A model generated the notes under the pieces. That model did not search any database. It saw only the letters and a list, made by a program, of their open reading frames with translations, and had not been told where the DNA came from. Shown here in pieces: positions 25,019 to 34,399 of a DNA stretch of 64,000 nucleotides. The DNA comes from Achromobacter sp. MFA1 R4. GTDB lineage: Bacteria > Pseudomonadota > Gammaproteobacteria > Burkholderiales > Burkholderiaceae_B. The first letter of the stretch is position 1; the number at the start of each line of letters is the position of its first letter. A program made the translations under genes and the position numbers. The stretch is from the NCBI RefSeq assembly GCF_900156745.1, contig NZ_LT707065.1, positions 310,001-374,000 of the forward strand. The letters are read 5' to 3'.

Positions 25019-25795
25019 ATGCTACGCCGCACCCTCCTTCTGACCCTGGCCAGCCTGTCCGCCGCACCGCTGCGCGCCCTGGCCTCGCCCGGCCGCGACG
25101 CCATCATCCGCGAGGTGTTCGCGGCGCCGCGAGACAGCCTGCCGTACACCGCGCAGCACGCCGCGCTGATGCGGCTGCTGCGCGTGCAGTGGATGCCGGT
25201 CGAATCCGGCGCGCCCGCCATCGATTTTGAACAGCCGCTGCTGGGAGGCGGGGATACGCTTGCGGTCGTGCGCGGCGCCCTGGGAACGACGGACGACGCG
25301 CTGGCGGTGCGCAGGATGGCGCAAGTGTGCAGGCTGGTGCCGCGCTATGTGGGGTCGATCGGCAGGCTCGCGCCCGGCCGCTATGACGTGCCCGAGCCAA
25401 TGCGCGCGGCCTTCGACTTTCCGGAAAGCGGCGTGGACAGCCAGGGCATGTTCGCGCTGCGTAAGGAACACCTGATTCTGCTGCGGGCCGCCGTGTGGCG
25501 CGAGGCCGACGGCCCGGCGCTGCAGGCCGTCCTGCGCGAAGGCGACCGCTTCTGGCCGATGCCTTATATCGACGGCAAACGGCCTTACGGCAACGCCAGC
25601 TTTTACCAGGTCGACATTGCTCGGCTGCTGGGCGAGCCCTATTCCCTGGACGCCGACGGCTACGCCATCACCGAGCCGGAGAAAGACGCCCGCCTGGCAC
25701 GCCTGCATCACGAAACCCTGGCGGCGCTCCAGGTATTCCTGCGGCATTCCACCGCCGCCAAGCCCAGCCGGCAAAGCACGGCGAGAGCCGGCTAG
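25019..25795 (+). CDS. exported hypothetical protein
   Basis: A 258-residue protein with an arginine-led signal peptide ([22 protein letters not shown]). The mature part has no cysteine cluster except one Cys, and several aromatic and charged segments ([25 protein letters not shown], shown here only as a landmark near residues 178-202 in part: [14 protein letters not shown]). The C-terminus is a polar Ser/Arg tail. I do not recognise the family. The stop codon runs into the 14-bp tandem repeat at 25795-25864. Confidence 0.7.
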   Translation: MLRRTLLLTLASLSAAPLRALASPGRDAIIREVFAAPRDSLPYTAQHAALMRLLRVQWMPVESGAPAIDFEQPLLGGGDTLAVVRGALGTTDDALAVRRMAQVCRLVPRYVGSIGRLAPGRYDVPEPMRAAFDFPESGVDSQGMFALRKEHLILLRAAVWREADGPALQAVLREGDRFWPMPYIDGKRPYGNASFYQVDIARLLGEPYSLDADGYAITEPEKDARLARLHHETLAALQVFLRHSTAAKPSRQSTARAG

Positions 25796-25864
25796 GTGCG
25801 GCCGGCCAGGTGCGGCCGGCGAGGCGCGGCCGGCGAGGTGCGGCCGGCGAGGTGCGGCCGGCCA
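25795..25864. repeat. five tandem copies of a 14-bp GC-rich unit
   Basis: Consensus GGTGCGGCCGGCGA, units starting at 25795, 25809, 25823, 25837 and 25851. Units differ only at position 3 (T/C) and position 13 (C/G). The array fills almost the whole 78-bp gap between convergent genes. Confidence 0.95.
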
Positions 25865-25873
25865 GGCGCCCGC

Positions 25874-26632
25874 CTATGCGCGATGCATGAAGTGCCGGAT
25901 GTCGTCCGTGATCGGCACCGCGGCCAGCAGCATCAGCAGGAGCGCCAGCGGCCAGGTCGATCCGAAGCCGAAGTTGAAGAACGAATACGCGCCCGTCACC
26001 CCGCCCACGAAGAACAGCGTGACCATGAGGCTCAGCACGATGAGCTTGCCCCGGTCGGCCAGCACGCGCGGCATCGCCTCTGCGCCGCCTTTGGCGACGT
26101 TCCAGTAAAACAGCTTGCCCAGTTCGATGCCGATGTCGGTCACCATGCCCGTCACGTGCGTGGTGCGGATCTCGGACCGGGAGACCTTGGTGATCATCGC
26201 GTTCTGCAGGCCCATGATGTAGCACAGCAGCATCACCGTCCCCGGCACGTAGAACCAGCGCAGCGTCTCCAGGTTGGCGCCCAGCAGGCCGAAGACGAGC
26301 AGCAGCACGGCCTCCAGCAACAGGGGAAGCGCGTATTCGCTGGCAAGCCGGGACCTGCGCCCGAAGTTGATGAGAAAAGCCGAACTGGCCGCCCCCGCCA
26401 TGAAGGACAGCAGCGCCCCCAGGCCCTGCAGCACGACGACGATTCCGCCGAGCGCCATGTGGTCGGCCATCATCGACACGATGCCGGACATGTGCGAGGT
26501 GTACTGCTGGACGGCCAGGAAGCCGCCGGCGTTGACGGCGCCGGCGGTGAAGGTCAGCAGGTAAGCGAGATGACGGTTGGCTTGCGGGCTGCGGCTGACG
26601 GCCGTCAGCCGGCGCAGATACGGGATGGTCAC
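25874..26632 (-). CDS. DUF1275 (YoaK-like) membrane protein
   Basis: A 252-residue membrane protein with six or seven hydrophobic segments. It shows the DUF1275 pattern: AYLLTFTAGAVNAGGFLAVQ near the start, TSHMSG, then IMGLQNAMITKVSRSEIRTTHVTG (landmark IRTTHVTGMVTDIG). The function of the family is unknown; it is an inner-membrane protein. The GTG at 26632 is chosen because AAAGGA lies 5-6 nt upstream. An ATG further upstream (26665) would add residues unlike the family. It is convergent with the exported protein gene across the tandem repeat. Confidence 0.8.
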   Translation of the reverse strand: MTIPYLRRLTAVSRSPQANRHLAYLLTFTAGAVNAGGFLAVQQYTSHMSGIVSMMADHMALGGIVVVLQGLGALLSFMAGAASSAFLINFGRRSRLASEYALPLLLEAVLLLVFGLLGANLETLRWFYVPGTVMLLCYIMGLQNAMITKVSRSEIRTTHVTGMVTDIGIELGKLFYWNVAKGGAEAMPRVLADRGKLIVLSLMVTLFFVGGVTGAYSFFNFGFGSTWPLALLLMLLAAVPITDDIRHFMHRA

Positions 26633-26716
26633 GCCGGTCCTTTCAATCAAGAACACATAACACATGCACGGCGGTGCGGTGCGAAACACATTCTAGACGG
26701 GGTGGACCCGGGTCGA

Positions 26717-27439
26717 TCAAGGCCTGGAGACGGGAAAGTACACGCCGCCCAGGGCGCCGTTTAGCCCGCAATACGGCCGTCCCGCCGCGTCCTCGGCGCC
26801 GGCCGGCGCGCGTTCGGCCAGCGCCAGGCCCGCCCCCTTGCGGACCAGGGTCAAGGTCCAGCCTTCGGCGTCGATTGTTTCGACCACCAGCGCGCCGCCC
26901 TTGACGGCGCCCACGCCCCGGACATCGCACACCCAGCGCCCGTTTTCCGGGTGCGCCGCGGAGCCGTCGAATGACAAGCGGCCGTCGGGCTGCTTGCGGA
27001 TCGAGATGCCGCCCGCGAGATTCTCCCAATCCCCTTCGAAGCCCTGGCGCCGCTTGAACACCAGGGAGGCGAGGAAGTCGTCGCGGTACTTCAGCCGGTC
27101 GGCCAGTTCCTTTTGCGGCGTGCCGTTGCCGGGGGGAGACGCATAGGCCTCGTCCCGGACCTGCACGAACCAGCGCTGGTCTTCGGTGAGCGCCTTGGCG
27201 GTCGCCGCATCGAAGGATTTACGCGCCTTGCCGAAGCGGTTCCCGATGCTGGCGTCCTGGTCGGCCAACGCGCCGTCCGCGCAGATCGCCTTTTCGACCG
27301 GGCTCCGGGCCTTCGCGCAATCGAACGAGGGCCGGCCGGCCGCCCAGGCCGCGGGACTGCCCAGCCCAATGCCCAGCCCCAAGCACAGCCCAACGCACAG
27401 CGCAAAGCACAGGGCCGGCGCGCGCACCAGGCGATTCAT
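26717..27439 (-). CDS. exported protein with LprI/DUF1311-like N-terminal domain
   Basis: A 240-residue protein with a long signal peptide (residues 1-34, Gly/Leu/Cys-rich). The SFDCAKARSPVEKAICADGALADQD segment (around residues 38-62) matches the Cys-containing start of LprI-like proteins, in which it forms a disulfide-linked helical hairpin. The C-terminal half (about 130-240) is beta-rich with WENLAGGISIRKQPDG and two further Cys. Some LprI proteins inhibit lysozyme; that activity is only a family hint here. Its start overlaps the stop of the SUKH/ankyrin gene by ATGA. Confidence 0.75.
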   Translation of the reverse strand: MNRLVRAPALCFALCVGLCLGLGIGLGSPAAWAAGRPSFDCAKARSPVEKAICADGALADQDASIGNRFGKARKSFDAATAKALTEDQRWFVQVRDEAYASPPGNGTPQKELADRLKYRDDFLASLVFKRRQGFEGDWENLAGGISIRKQPDGRLSFDGSAAHPENGRWVCDVRGVGAVKGGALVVETIDAEGWTLTLVRKGAGLALAERAPAGAEDAAGRPYCGLNGALGGVYFPVSRP

Positions 27440-28665
27440 AGCGAAAACTCCCGCAGGTTCGCAACCCGCGCAGCCAGGCCGTCCGCACCCAGATAGTGGC
27501 CCAGGTTGCCGGCGCGCACGCGCTTGAGGTCTTCCTGGTAGCGGGTGGCCATGGCGTCGCGCGCCTGGGCGTAAGCGTCGGCGATGCCTGCGCCGCAGGC
27601 CCGCGCCACGAGGCGCGCGGCGTCGGGCGAGCCGCAGGCCACGCAACGCGCCACGCCCAGGGCATCGGCCACGGCGCCGCGCGCCAGCAGCCCGGCCACC
27701 AGTTCCGTGGGCGGCTCACGATCGAAGCGGTGGATGGCGGTGGCGCTGACCGGCGCTCCCGCGTCCAGCAGCGCCTGCGCCGCGCCGAAGGCATGCTGCG
27801 ACAGGGCGACGTCCACCGGCTGGGCGCTGCCGTGCAACGGCGCATGGAAACTGACACCCTGCTCCGCCAGGCGCCGCACGAGGCCGGCGTCGTCATGCGC
27901 CAGGGCATGCCGCAAGGCCAGCGCGGCAAGGCCAGGCTTGTCGGCCAGCGTGCCGGCTTCGAGCGGGGTGCGCCAGTCCACCCGCGCCCGCCGGTAGAAG
28001 GCGGCCACGCGGTCGGCCAGCGGCTGGGGCATGCCATGCGCCGACACGCGTTCGTCCAGGTATTCCAGCACGCGCACGCCGGTGCTGTCCTCGTCTTGCT
28101 CGGGGTCCGCTTCCAGGCACAACGCGGCAAAGGCGCCGTACAGGTCCGTGGCGATGGTCGCGATGCTGTCCTGCTGCAGGGCATGCGTCCAGCCCGGCAG
28201 GCCCTGCTTCCAGGCGACCACGCTGCCCGCGCGCGGCCCCGGCTCGACGACGACGTAGATGCGGTCGCAGTATTCGAAGCCGCCGATCGGCAGATAGCGC
28301 AGCTTGCCGTTCCAGGCCGCGCCGTCCTGTTCGGCGGCGTCTTGCGCGCATTCCTGCTCGTGCTCGATCCAGCCGCGCAGATCGCGGTAGTGCTGGCTGC
28401 CGTCGTAGAACAGCTCGGACCAGCTCAAGGCCTCTTCGTTTCCGTCCATCTGCGTCCGCAGGTCATACGCCAGCTCGCCCCCCGCGGTAAGCCGCCACAG
28501 GTCGAGCAGCGCTTGCGGGAGCGGCCCCTCGCACATGGCCTGGATCTCGGCGATGCGGGCATCGGCCAGGGGCGGTTGGACGTCGATCAGCACGCGGTCG
28601 GCAAAAACCGCGATGCCGTGCTCGCGCAGGGCCAGCAGTTCACCGGCGGTAAAAAACTCACTCAT
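27436..28665 (-). CDS. SUKH (SMI1/KNR4)-like domain plus ankyrin-type repeats
   Basis: A 409-residue cytosolic protein. Residues about 1-185 show the SUKH pattern: ARIAEIQAMCEGPLPQALLDLWRL, later YLPIGGFEYCDRIYVVVEPG. From about residue 235 several ankyrin-like units appear (ALRHALAHDDAGLVRRLAEQGVSF and later units with ALLDAGAPVSA). SUKH proteins often act as immunity proteins against secreted toxins, and ankyrin repeats mediate protein contacts. No toxin gene is adjacent. It is translationally coupled (ATGA) to the exported LprI-like gene downstream. Confidence 0.75.
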   Translation of the reverse strand: MSEFFTAGELLALREHGIAVFADRVLIDVQPPLADARIAEIQAMCEGPLPQALLDLWRLTAGGELAYDLRTQMDGNEEALSWSELFYDGSQHYRDLRGWIEHEQECAQDAAEQDGAAWNGKLRYLPIGGFEYCDRIYVVVEPGPRAGSVVAWKQGLPGWTHALQQDSIATIATDLYGAFAALCLEADPEQDEDSTGVRVLEYLDERVSAHGMPQPLADRVAAFYRRARVDWRTPLEAGTLADKPGLAALALRHALAHDDAGLVRRLAEQGVSFHAPLHGSAQPVDVALSQHAFGAAQALLDAGAPVSATAIHRFDREPPTELVAGLLARGAVADALGVARCVACGSPDAARLVARACGAGIADAYAQARDAMATRYQEDLKRVRAGNLGHYLGADGLAARVANLREFSL

Positions 28666-28818
28666 GTTGGCGCTTCAAGAATGGAACTGGTGCGATTTTA
28701 CTAGCGGGTGGTGAAGCATCACCGCCCTAAGATGGCCGACCGCGGTTGGCGTACAGAGTTTGTCCTTGGCCTTCCACATGAGCATCGGCCGCCCGTCCAT
28801 TCCCGAGCGCAAGCCGGA

Positions 28819-29865
28819 TCAGGCCGCGCCCGACTCGCGCAGCTGCTGGCGCCGGAATTCGCCCTGGCGCACGTGCATCCAGCCCGGATATTCCGGCGCA
28901 AGCGCACTGACTTCATCCAGCGCCGCCAGCTCTTCCTGCGTCAGCCGGATGTCCGTGGCCGCCAGGTTGTCCTCGAGCTGGTCGACGCGTTTGGCGCCGA
29001 TGATGACACTGGTGACGACCGGCTGGTGCAACAGCCAGGCAAGCGCGATCTGCGCCACCGAGACGCCCCGCGTGTCCGCGATCTGCCGCATGGCGTCGAC
29101 GGTGTCGTACGCGCGGTCCCGGTCCACGGGCGGGAAATCGAACGCCGCGCGACGGCTGCCGGCTTCGGCTTCGCCGTCGCGGCGGTATTTGCCGCTCAGC
29201 AGCCCGCCGGCCAGCGGACTCCAGACCATCAGCCCGACGCCCTCGCTCTTCAGCATGGGCGCCAGTTCCCGCTCCAGGTCCCGGCCCGCGATCGTGTAAT
29301 ACGCCTGCAGCGACTCGAAGCGCGCAAGGCCCAGGCGTTCGGCAATGCCCAGCGCCTTCATGATCTGCCAGGCCGCCCAGTTGGAGACGCCGACATAGCG
29401 CACGTGGCCGTGCTGCACCAGGGTGTCGAGCGCCCGCAGGGTTTCCTCGATGGGCGTGGCGGGGTCGAAGCCGTGGATCTGATAGAGGTCGATGTGGTCC
29501 AGTTGCAGGCGCGACAGGCTCTTTTTGACGCCATCCAGGATATGGACGCGCGAATTGCCGCGGGCATTGACGCCCGCGCCCGTCTGCCCGAAAACCTTGG
29601 TGGCGACCACCACGTCGTCGCGCGCGACCTTTAGGTCGCGCAGGGCCTGGCCGGTGATGATTTCCGAGCGGCCCTCGGAATAGACGTCCGCCGTGTCGAT
29701 GAAATTGACGCCGGCCTCCAGCGCGCGCCCGACCAGCCGGTTGGCGTCTTCCTGCTGCAGGTTGCCGATCTTGCTCCAGAGTTCGCCTTCGCCACCGAAA
29801 GTCATGGTGCCCAGGCACAGCTCCGAGACGAACAGGCCCGTGCTGGCGAATTTCTTGTATCGCAT
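28819..29865 (-). CDS. aldo/keto reductase
   Basis: A 348-residue NADPH-dependent (beta/alpha)8-barrel reductase. The catalytic tetrad is complete: D57 and Y62 (FIDTADVYSEG), K90 (VVATK) and H131 (YQIHGFD). The C-terminal cofactor region is SVIIGAKRVDQLEDN. It resembles the YajO/AKR group acting on aldehydes and sugars. AAGGAGCAAAC precedes the ATG at 29865. It is divergent from an AraC-type regulator gene that is its likely controller. Confidence 0.92.
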   Translation of the reverse strand: MRYKKFASTGLFVSELCLGTMTFGGEGELWSKIGNLQQEDANRLVGRALEAGVNFIDTADVYSEGRSEIITGQALRDLKVARDDVVVATKVFGQTGAGVNARGNSRVHILDGVKKSLSRLQLDHIDLYQIHGFDPATPIEETLRALDTLVQHGHVRYVGVSNWAAWQIMKALGIAERLGLARFESLQAYYTIAGRDLERELAPMLKSEGVGLMVWSPLAGGLLSGKYRRDGEAEAGSRRAAFDFPPVDRDRAYDTVDAMRQIADTRGVSVAQIALAWLLHQPVVTSVIIGAKRVDQLEDNLAATDIRLTQEELAALDEVSALAPEYPGWMHVRQGEFRRQQLRESGAA

Positions 29866-30181
29866 GTTTGCTCCTTCAGGGGCTGGCGGGCACGCCGGCC
29901 CCCGGAACGGGGACCGCTGCGGCAACCTGCCGGGGTGTGGACAGTATGCGTCCGGGGCAGCGCGCACGCGCTGCTCGATCCTGCCCTTTTTTTGCCCGAT
30001 TCTCCGGCGCCGCGGCCTGGGCACCAGAACCCGCCGTTTTCTCCGAAATTCCTGCCTGATTCTCCATTCCCCTGGGCGGCCCGCCACGCGCGCTGGCCGA
30101 TGGCAATACACTGACAGGCACCCAATTCTCTGCCGCCGCGGCGATTCCCGCCTGCGGCAGGCACGCCACGGGAGTCCCCCA
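29866..30181. other. divergent promoter region, aldo/keto reductase and AraC regulator
   Basis: 316 bp without a gene. It should hold both promoters and the AraC binding sites. I see no clear long inverted or direct repeat beyond two copies of GATTCTCC (around 29998 and 30059). Confidence 0.5.
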
Positions 30182-31141
30182 ATGTCCCTGAATCCTGCCC
30201 GATCGGGCGAGCCGGCCCACGCGGTCCAGGACGCCGCCTGCGAACTTGCCCGCGCCGAGCTGCTATGCACGCTGGAGCGCATGACCGGCGCCCTGGAAGG
30301 GGCGCTGGATACGCCGATCGAGGGCCTGTACCTGCACCGGCTGTCACAACCCACCGGCGCCAAGCCAGCCCTGCAAAAGGCCGCGCTGGCGGTCATCGCG
30401 CAGGGGTCGAAGCGTCTTTTCATCGGCGACGAGACCTATGAATACGATCCCTTCCATTTCCTGATTTCGTCGGTGGACCTGCCGGTGGTGGCCAAGGTGT
30501 CCGTCGCCAGCCCGACCCTGCCCTACCTGGGCTTGCGGCTGGACCTGAACCCCGAGGAGATCACCGCGCTGATCAGCGACGAGAACCTGCCGCCGCTGGT
30601 CCCCGCGGAAACCTCACGCGCCCTTTGCGTCAATCCGCTGGACGGCACGCTGCTGGACGTGGTGGTGCGCCTGCTGCGGCTGCTGGACACCCCACGCGAC
30701 ATCCCCATCCTCGCCCCGATGATCAAGCGCGAACTGCTGTATCGCCTGCTGATGAACGGCCAGGGAGTCGTGCTGCGCCAGACGGTCTTGCAGGACAGCC
30801 AGCTCAACCGCGTGGCCAAGGCGATCCGCATCCTGCGTGATAATTTCGCCCAGCCGCTGCGGGTGGAGGAGATCGCGCGCGACGTGCACATGAGCGTGTC
30901 ATCGCTGCACCACCATTTCAAGCAGGCCACCGCCATGAGCCCGCTGCAGTACCAGAAGCACCTGCGCCTGCAGGAAGCGCGGCGCCTGATGCTGACGGAC
31001 GACGCCGGCGTGGCGCTGGCCGCGCATGCGGTGGGTTACGAGAGTTCGTCGCAGTTCAGCCGCGAGTACAGCCGCCTCTTCGGCGCGCCGCCCTTGCGCG
31101 ACAAGCAGCGCTGGAAGGACGAAACCGCGCTGGCCGCCTGA
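30182..31141 (+). CDS. AraC family transcriptional regulator
   Basis: A 319-residue regulator. The N-terminal AraC_N domain (about 25-180) contains GLYLHRLSQPTGAKPALQKA. The C-terminal pair of helix-turn-helix motifs spans about 205-305 (VEEIARDVHMSVSSLHHHFKQ, then AHAVGYESSSQFSREYSRLFG). AraC_N regulators commonly lie beside oxidoreductases and respond to small aldehydes or related compounds. It faces the aldo/keto reductase gene, so local activation is likely. Confidence 0.9.
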   Translation: MSLNPARSGEPAHAVQDAACELARAELLCTLERMTGALEGALDTPIEGLYLHRLSQPTGAKPALQKAALAVIAQGSKRLFIGDETYEYDPFHFLISSVDLPVVAKVSVASPTLPYLGLRLDLNPEEITALISDENLPPLVPAETSRALCVNPLDGTLLDVVVRLLRLLDTPRDIPILAPMIKRELLYRLLMNGQGVVLRQTVLQDSQLNRVAKAIRILRDNFAQPLRVEEIARDVHMSVSSLHHHFKQATAMSPLQYQKHLRLQEARRLMLTDDAGVALAAHAVGYESSSQFSREYSRLFGAPPLRDKQRWKDETALAA

Positions 31142-31154
31142 AGCGGGTCGCCCG

Positions 31155-31163
31155 CCCCCCCCC
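31155..31163. repeat. C9 homopolymer upstream of a LysR gene
   Basis: Nine consecutive C between the AraC stop and the LysR start, ending 23 bp before the LysR ATG. Its length and position would allow slipped-strand changes to alter spacing between promoter or leader elements. Confidence 0.9.
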
Positions 31164-31186
31164 ACCCGGATTGACGAGGACTATGC

Positions 31187-32155
31187 ATGCATGACCTGAA
31201 TGACCTCTATTACTTCGTCGAGGTCGTCAAACATGGCGGATTCGCCCCCGCCGGCAGGGCCCTGGGCATCCCGAAGTCGCGCCTGAGCCGGCGCATCGCG
31301 CTGCTGGAAGAGCGCCTGGGCGTGCGCCTGATCCAGCGGTCCACCCGCACGTTCGCGGTGACGGAGCTGGGGCAGGAATACTACGACCAGTGCCTGGCGA
31401 TGCTGGCGGGCGCCGAAGCGGCGCAGGATGTCATCGACCGCACCCACGCCGAACCGCAGGGCACGATCCGTATCGCCGCGCCGCCCGCCCTTATCTACTA
31501 TTTCCTGGGCGACGTGGTGGCGCGCTACATGGAAAAGTGCCCCAAGGTGAACGTCTACCTGAAAAGCTTCAGCCGCCCGGTGGACGTGCTGCGCGAGGGC
31601 TTCGACCTCGCCGTGCGGGTGCGCTTCGGCGCGCTCGAAAGCAGCGACCTCGTCATGAAGCACCTGGGCATGAGCTGCCAGAGCCTGGTGGCCAGCCCCG
31701 CGCTGGCTCGCGGCCTGCCCCAACCCGCGGACTTGCAGCACATCAGCCGGCAGCCGGCGCTCGCGCTGGGCACCGAACAGCGCGAATGCCAATGGCGTCT
31801 GCTGGGACCGGACAACGCGCGCCTGACCGTGCCGTTCATGCCCAGGCTGGTCACGGACGACATGCTGGCGCTGAAGCAGGCGGCGCTGCGGGGCGTGGGC
31901 ATCGTCGCCCTGCCCCTGCTGATGATCCGCGAAGAGCTCGACGCGGGGACGCTCGTCACGGTGGGCGCGCCCTGGCAGCCCGAGCCAGGCAGCGTGCACG
32001 CGGTGTTCCCGTCCCGCCGCGGCCTCCTGCCCGCGGTACGGGAACTGTTGGATTTCATGGGAGAGGCGTATCGTGAAAACGCCCGGCGTGAAGCGCAGAG
32101 CCAGGCGCGCCACGGCCTTCCCGTCCTCCAACCGCCCACCTCATTGTCCGATTAA
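31187..32155 (+). CDS. LysR family transcriptional regulator
   Basis: A 322-residue LTTR. The N-terminal winged HTH (about 1-60) reads YYFVEVVKHGGFAPAGRALG and KSRLSRRIALLEERLGVRL, and an effector domain follows from about residue 90. The ATG at 31187 follows a GAGGA ribosome-binding site. It lies 131 bp upstream of ycaC in the same direction and is a possible regulator of it. LTTRs usually control a divergent neighbour, which is absent here. Confidence 0.9.
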   Translation: MHDLNDLYYFVEVVKHGGFAPAGRALGIPKSRLSRRIALLEERLGVRLIQRSTRTFAVTELGQEYYDQCLAMLAGAEAAQDVIDRTHAEPQGTIRIAAPPALIYYFLGDVVARYMEKCPKVNVYLKSFSRPVDVLREGFDLAVRVRFGALESSDLVMKHLGMSCQSLVASPALARGLPQPADLQHISRQPALALGTEQRECQWRLLGPDNARLTVPFMPRLVTDDMLALKQAALRGVGIVALPLLMIREELDAGTLVTVGAPWQPEPGSVHAVFPSRRGLLPAVRELLDFMGEAYRENARREAQSQARHGLPVLQPPTSLSD

Positions 32156-32286
32156 TAGAACTCTGAGACGCGATTTGGCGGTCTACCGGAGCGGTCGTCC
32201 TGAATTTAAGATTCTTTCTACGCACTCAGCGTTGTTCCCAACACCGCGCACCACCGCGCAAACCTGAATCGACCAAGGAATCCGCC

Positions 32287-32919
32287 ATGACCAAACCCTA
32301 CGTGAAGCTCGACAAGTCCCAAGCCGCCGTTCTGCTGGTGGATCACCAGGCAGGCCTGCTGTCCCTGGTGCGCGATTTCCAGCCCGACCAGTTCAAGAAC
32401 AACGTGCTGGCCCTGGCCGACCTGGCCGAATACTTCAAGCTGCCGACCATCCTGACCACCAGTTTCGAAGACGGCCCCAACGGCCCGCTGGTCCAGGAAT
32501 TGAAGGACAAGTTTCCCGACGCCCCCTACATTGCCCGCCCCGGCAACATCAATGCCTGGGACAACGAAGATTTCGTCAAGGCGGTCAAGGCCACCGGCAA
32601 GAAGCAATTGATCATCGCCGGCGTGGTCACCGAGGTCTGCGTCGCGTTCCCCGTGCTGTCGGCCATCGAAGAAGGGTTTGACGTGTTCGTCGTCACCGAC
32701 GCGTCGGGTACCTTCAACGAAGTGACGCGCGACGCGGCCTGGCGGCGCATGGAGCAGGCCGGCGCGCAATTGATGTCGTGGTTCGGCGTGGCGTGCGAAC
32801 TGCACCGCGACTGGCGCAACGACGTGCAGGGCCTGGGCACGCTGTTCGCCAACCACATCCCGGACTACCGCAACCTGATGGCGTCGTACTCGGCCCTCCA
32901 GGCGGCCAAGCAAGGCTGA
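32287..32919 (+). CDS. ycaC: YcaC-like isochorismatase-family hydrolase
   Basis: A 210-residue cysteine hydrolase strongly resembling E. coli YcaC over its whole length (AAVLLVDHQAGLLSLVRD, YIARPGNINAWDNEDF, IIAGVVTEVCVAFPVLSA). The nucleophile is C118, with D19 of the catalytic set. YcaC is an octameric hydrolase whose physiological substrate is unknown. Its mRNA ends at the perfect hairpin 32960-32990. Confidence 0.92.
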   Translation: MTKPYVKLDKSQAAVLLVDHQAGLLSLVRDFQPDQFKNNVLALADLAEYFKLPTILTTSFEDGPNGPLVQELKDKFPDAPYIARPGNINAWDNEDFVKAVKATGKKQLIIAGVVTEVCVAFPVLSAIEEGFDVFVVTDASGTFNEVTRDAAWRRMEQAGAQLMSWFGVACELHRDWRNDVQGLGTLFANHIPDYRNLMASYSALQAAKQG

Positions 32920-32959
32920 CCGCCGCGTGGCCGGCGGAACACCGCCGAGACCAAAACCA

Positions 32960-32990
32960 AAAGGCCCAGGTGAAATTCACCTGGGCCTTT
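32960..32990. terminator. bidirectional rho-independent terminator
   Basis: Perfect arms AAAGGCCCAGGTGAA (32960-32974) and TTCACCTGGGCCTTT (32976-32990) between convergent genes; the real loop is about AAATT. T-rich ends occur on both strands. Confidence 0.9.
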
Positions 32991-32995
32991 GCCAT

Positions 32996-34147
32996 TCATT
33001 TGCGGCGGGCGAAGGGATACGCCTGCTGCGCCAGGAATGTCCCCGGCATGTCGTTGTCCAGGATGCCGTAGTTCTGCGGCAACCGGTTGCCGGCCCCGCG
33101 CACCGCCGTGCCGAACAGGTAGTCGATGAAGGCGAAATGCGCCGCGTAATTCTTGTCGATCGCCTCGGTGTCGGACGAATGATGCCAATGATGGAAATCC
33201 GGCGTCACGATGATGTAGCGCAGCCAGCCCCACGGCAGCTTCACGTTGGAATGGATCAGCACCGCCTGGAACCCCACGATGATGATGTAGGCGTCCAGCA
33301 CCGGCTTGGAAAACCCCAGCACGAACAACACGCCCAGCACGGCCACGCGCGTGATCAGCAGTTCCACGATGTGCAGGCGCGAACCCGCCAGCCAATCCAG
33401 CGTGCGCGTGCTGTGGTGCACGGCGTGGAAGCGCCACATGAACGGCACCTCGTGGTAAATGCGGTGCGCGGCGTACTGCGCCAGGTCCGCCACCAGCACC
33501 GCCACGAAAAGCTCCAGCAGGTAAGGCATGGACTGGATGGCGTGTTGCAGCGGTTCGTAGGCCGCCCACGAGAACAGCCGGTGGATGAAGAAGTTGATGC
33601 ACAGCAGCACCGCGCCCACCGACAGGTGATTGAACAGGAAGTGCTTCATGTCCACCTGCCACTCGCCGCGGAACACGGGCTGGCCGGGATACAGCGGCGT
33701 CAGCTTTTCAAAAATGATGAACACGGTGCTGGAGGCCAGCAGGTCCAGGATGAACCAATCGAGGCCCAGATACGGATGCCCCCCGGCGCTGGACGCGCTG
33801 ATTGCGACCTGGCTGCCGCCCGCCGCGACCGCGCAGCAGACCAGCACGAACGCCGAGATGTTCAGCCAACGCTGCCGCCCAAGCACGGTGTTGGCCAGCG
33901 CGATCGAGCCCGACACGAGCAGCGCGCCAAAGAGCAGCGTGCGCATTGCTTCCACCGAATAGAAATTGCGCAGTTCCGGCGTGGTGAGATAGGCAGGGAA
34001 ATGGAATGCCAACACGCCCAGCACCGACAGGATGGCCAGAAAAATCGCGATCACGCCGCTCATCATTCCAGTTCCCGGATCGATCCGGCCATCTTGTTTG
34101 AATAGATCCAATACTCGCCGATAAATGGGCGCGCCACGCTGTTTCAT
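32996..34147 (-). CDS. fatty acid hydroxylase / sterol desaturase family membrane protein
   Basis: A 383-residue integral membrane protein with about eight hydrophobic segments. The di-iron histidine boxes are present: HRIYH (HX3H), HAVHH (HX2HH) and HHWHH near the C-terminus. Members hydroxylate or desaturate lipids such as sterols, ceramides or carotenoids using oxygen. The Met at 34147 is preferred; a longer frame to 34201 has no better start. No electron donor or lipid gene is adjacent, so the substrate is open. Confidence 0.88.
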   Translation of the reverse strand: MKQRGAPIYRRVLDLFKQDGRIDPGTGMMSGVIAIFLAILSVLGVLAFHFPAYLTTPELRNFYSVEAMRTLLFGALLVSGSIALANTVLGRQRWLNISAFVLVCCAVAAGGSQVAISASSAGGHPYLGLDWFILDLLASSTVFIIFEKLTPLYPGQPVFRGEWQVDMKHFLFNHLSVGAVLLCINFFIHRLFSWAAYEPLQHAIQSMPYLLELFVAVLVADLAQYAAHRIYHEVPFMWRFHAVHHSTRTLDWLAGSRLHIVELLITRVAVLGVLFVLGFSKPVLDAYIIIVGFQAVLIHSNVKLPWGWLRYIIVTPDFHHWHHSSDTEAIDKNYAAHFAFIDYLFGTAVRGAGNRLPQNYGILDNDMPGTFLAQQAYPFARRK

Positions 34148-34399
34148 TGCGATTACAGGACAGTCCAAGGGGAAGCGAGTGTATCGCCGGGGACAGGTCA
34201 CCTTGTAATCAAACGTGAAAGTGCGCGACAGAATGACGCATTTCGCGGCGCCCCTTGCGCCCGGTCAACGGGGCGGCCCCGGGCGGCGGGTGGCAAGGTT
34301 GACAAGGCGATGGCGTTGGCGTGTCATGGGCTTGACGCTGATGAGGCGTCGAGCCAGGCGCATCGTCGGTCCCGTCAACCGGTTCCTCAAGAGGCCTTT

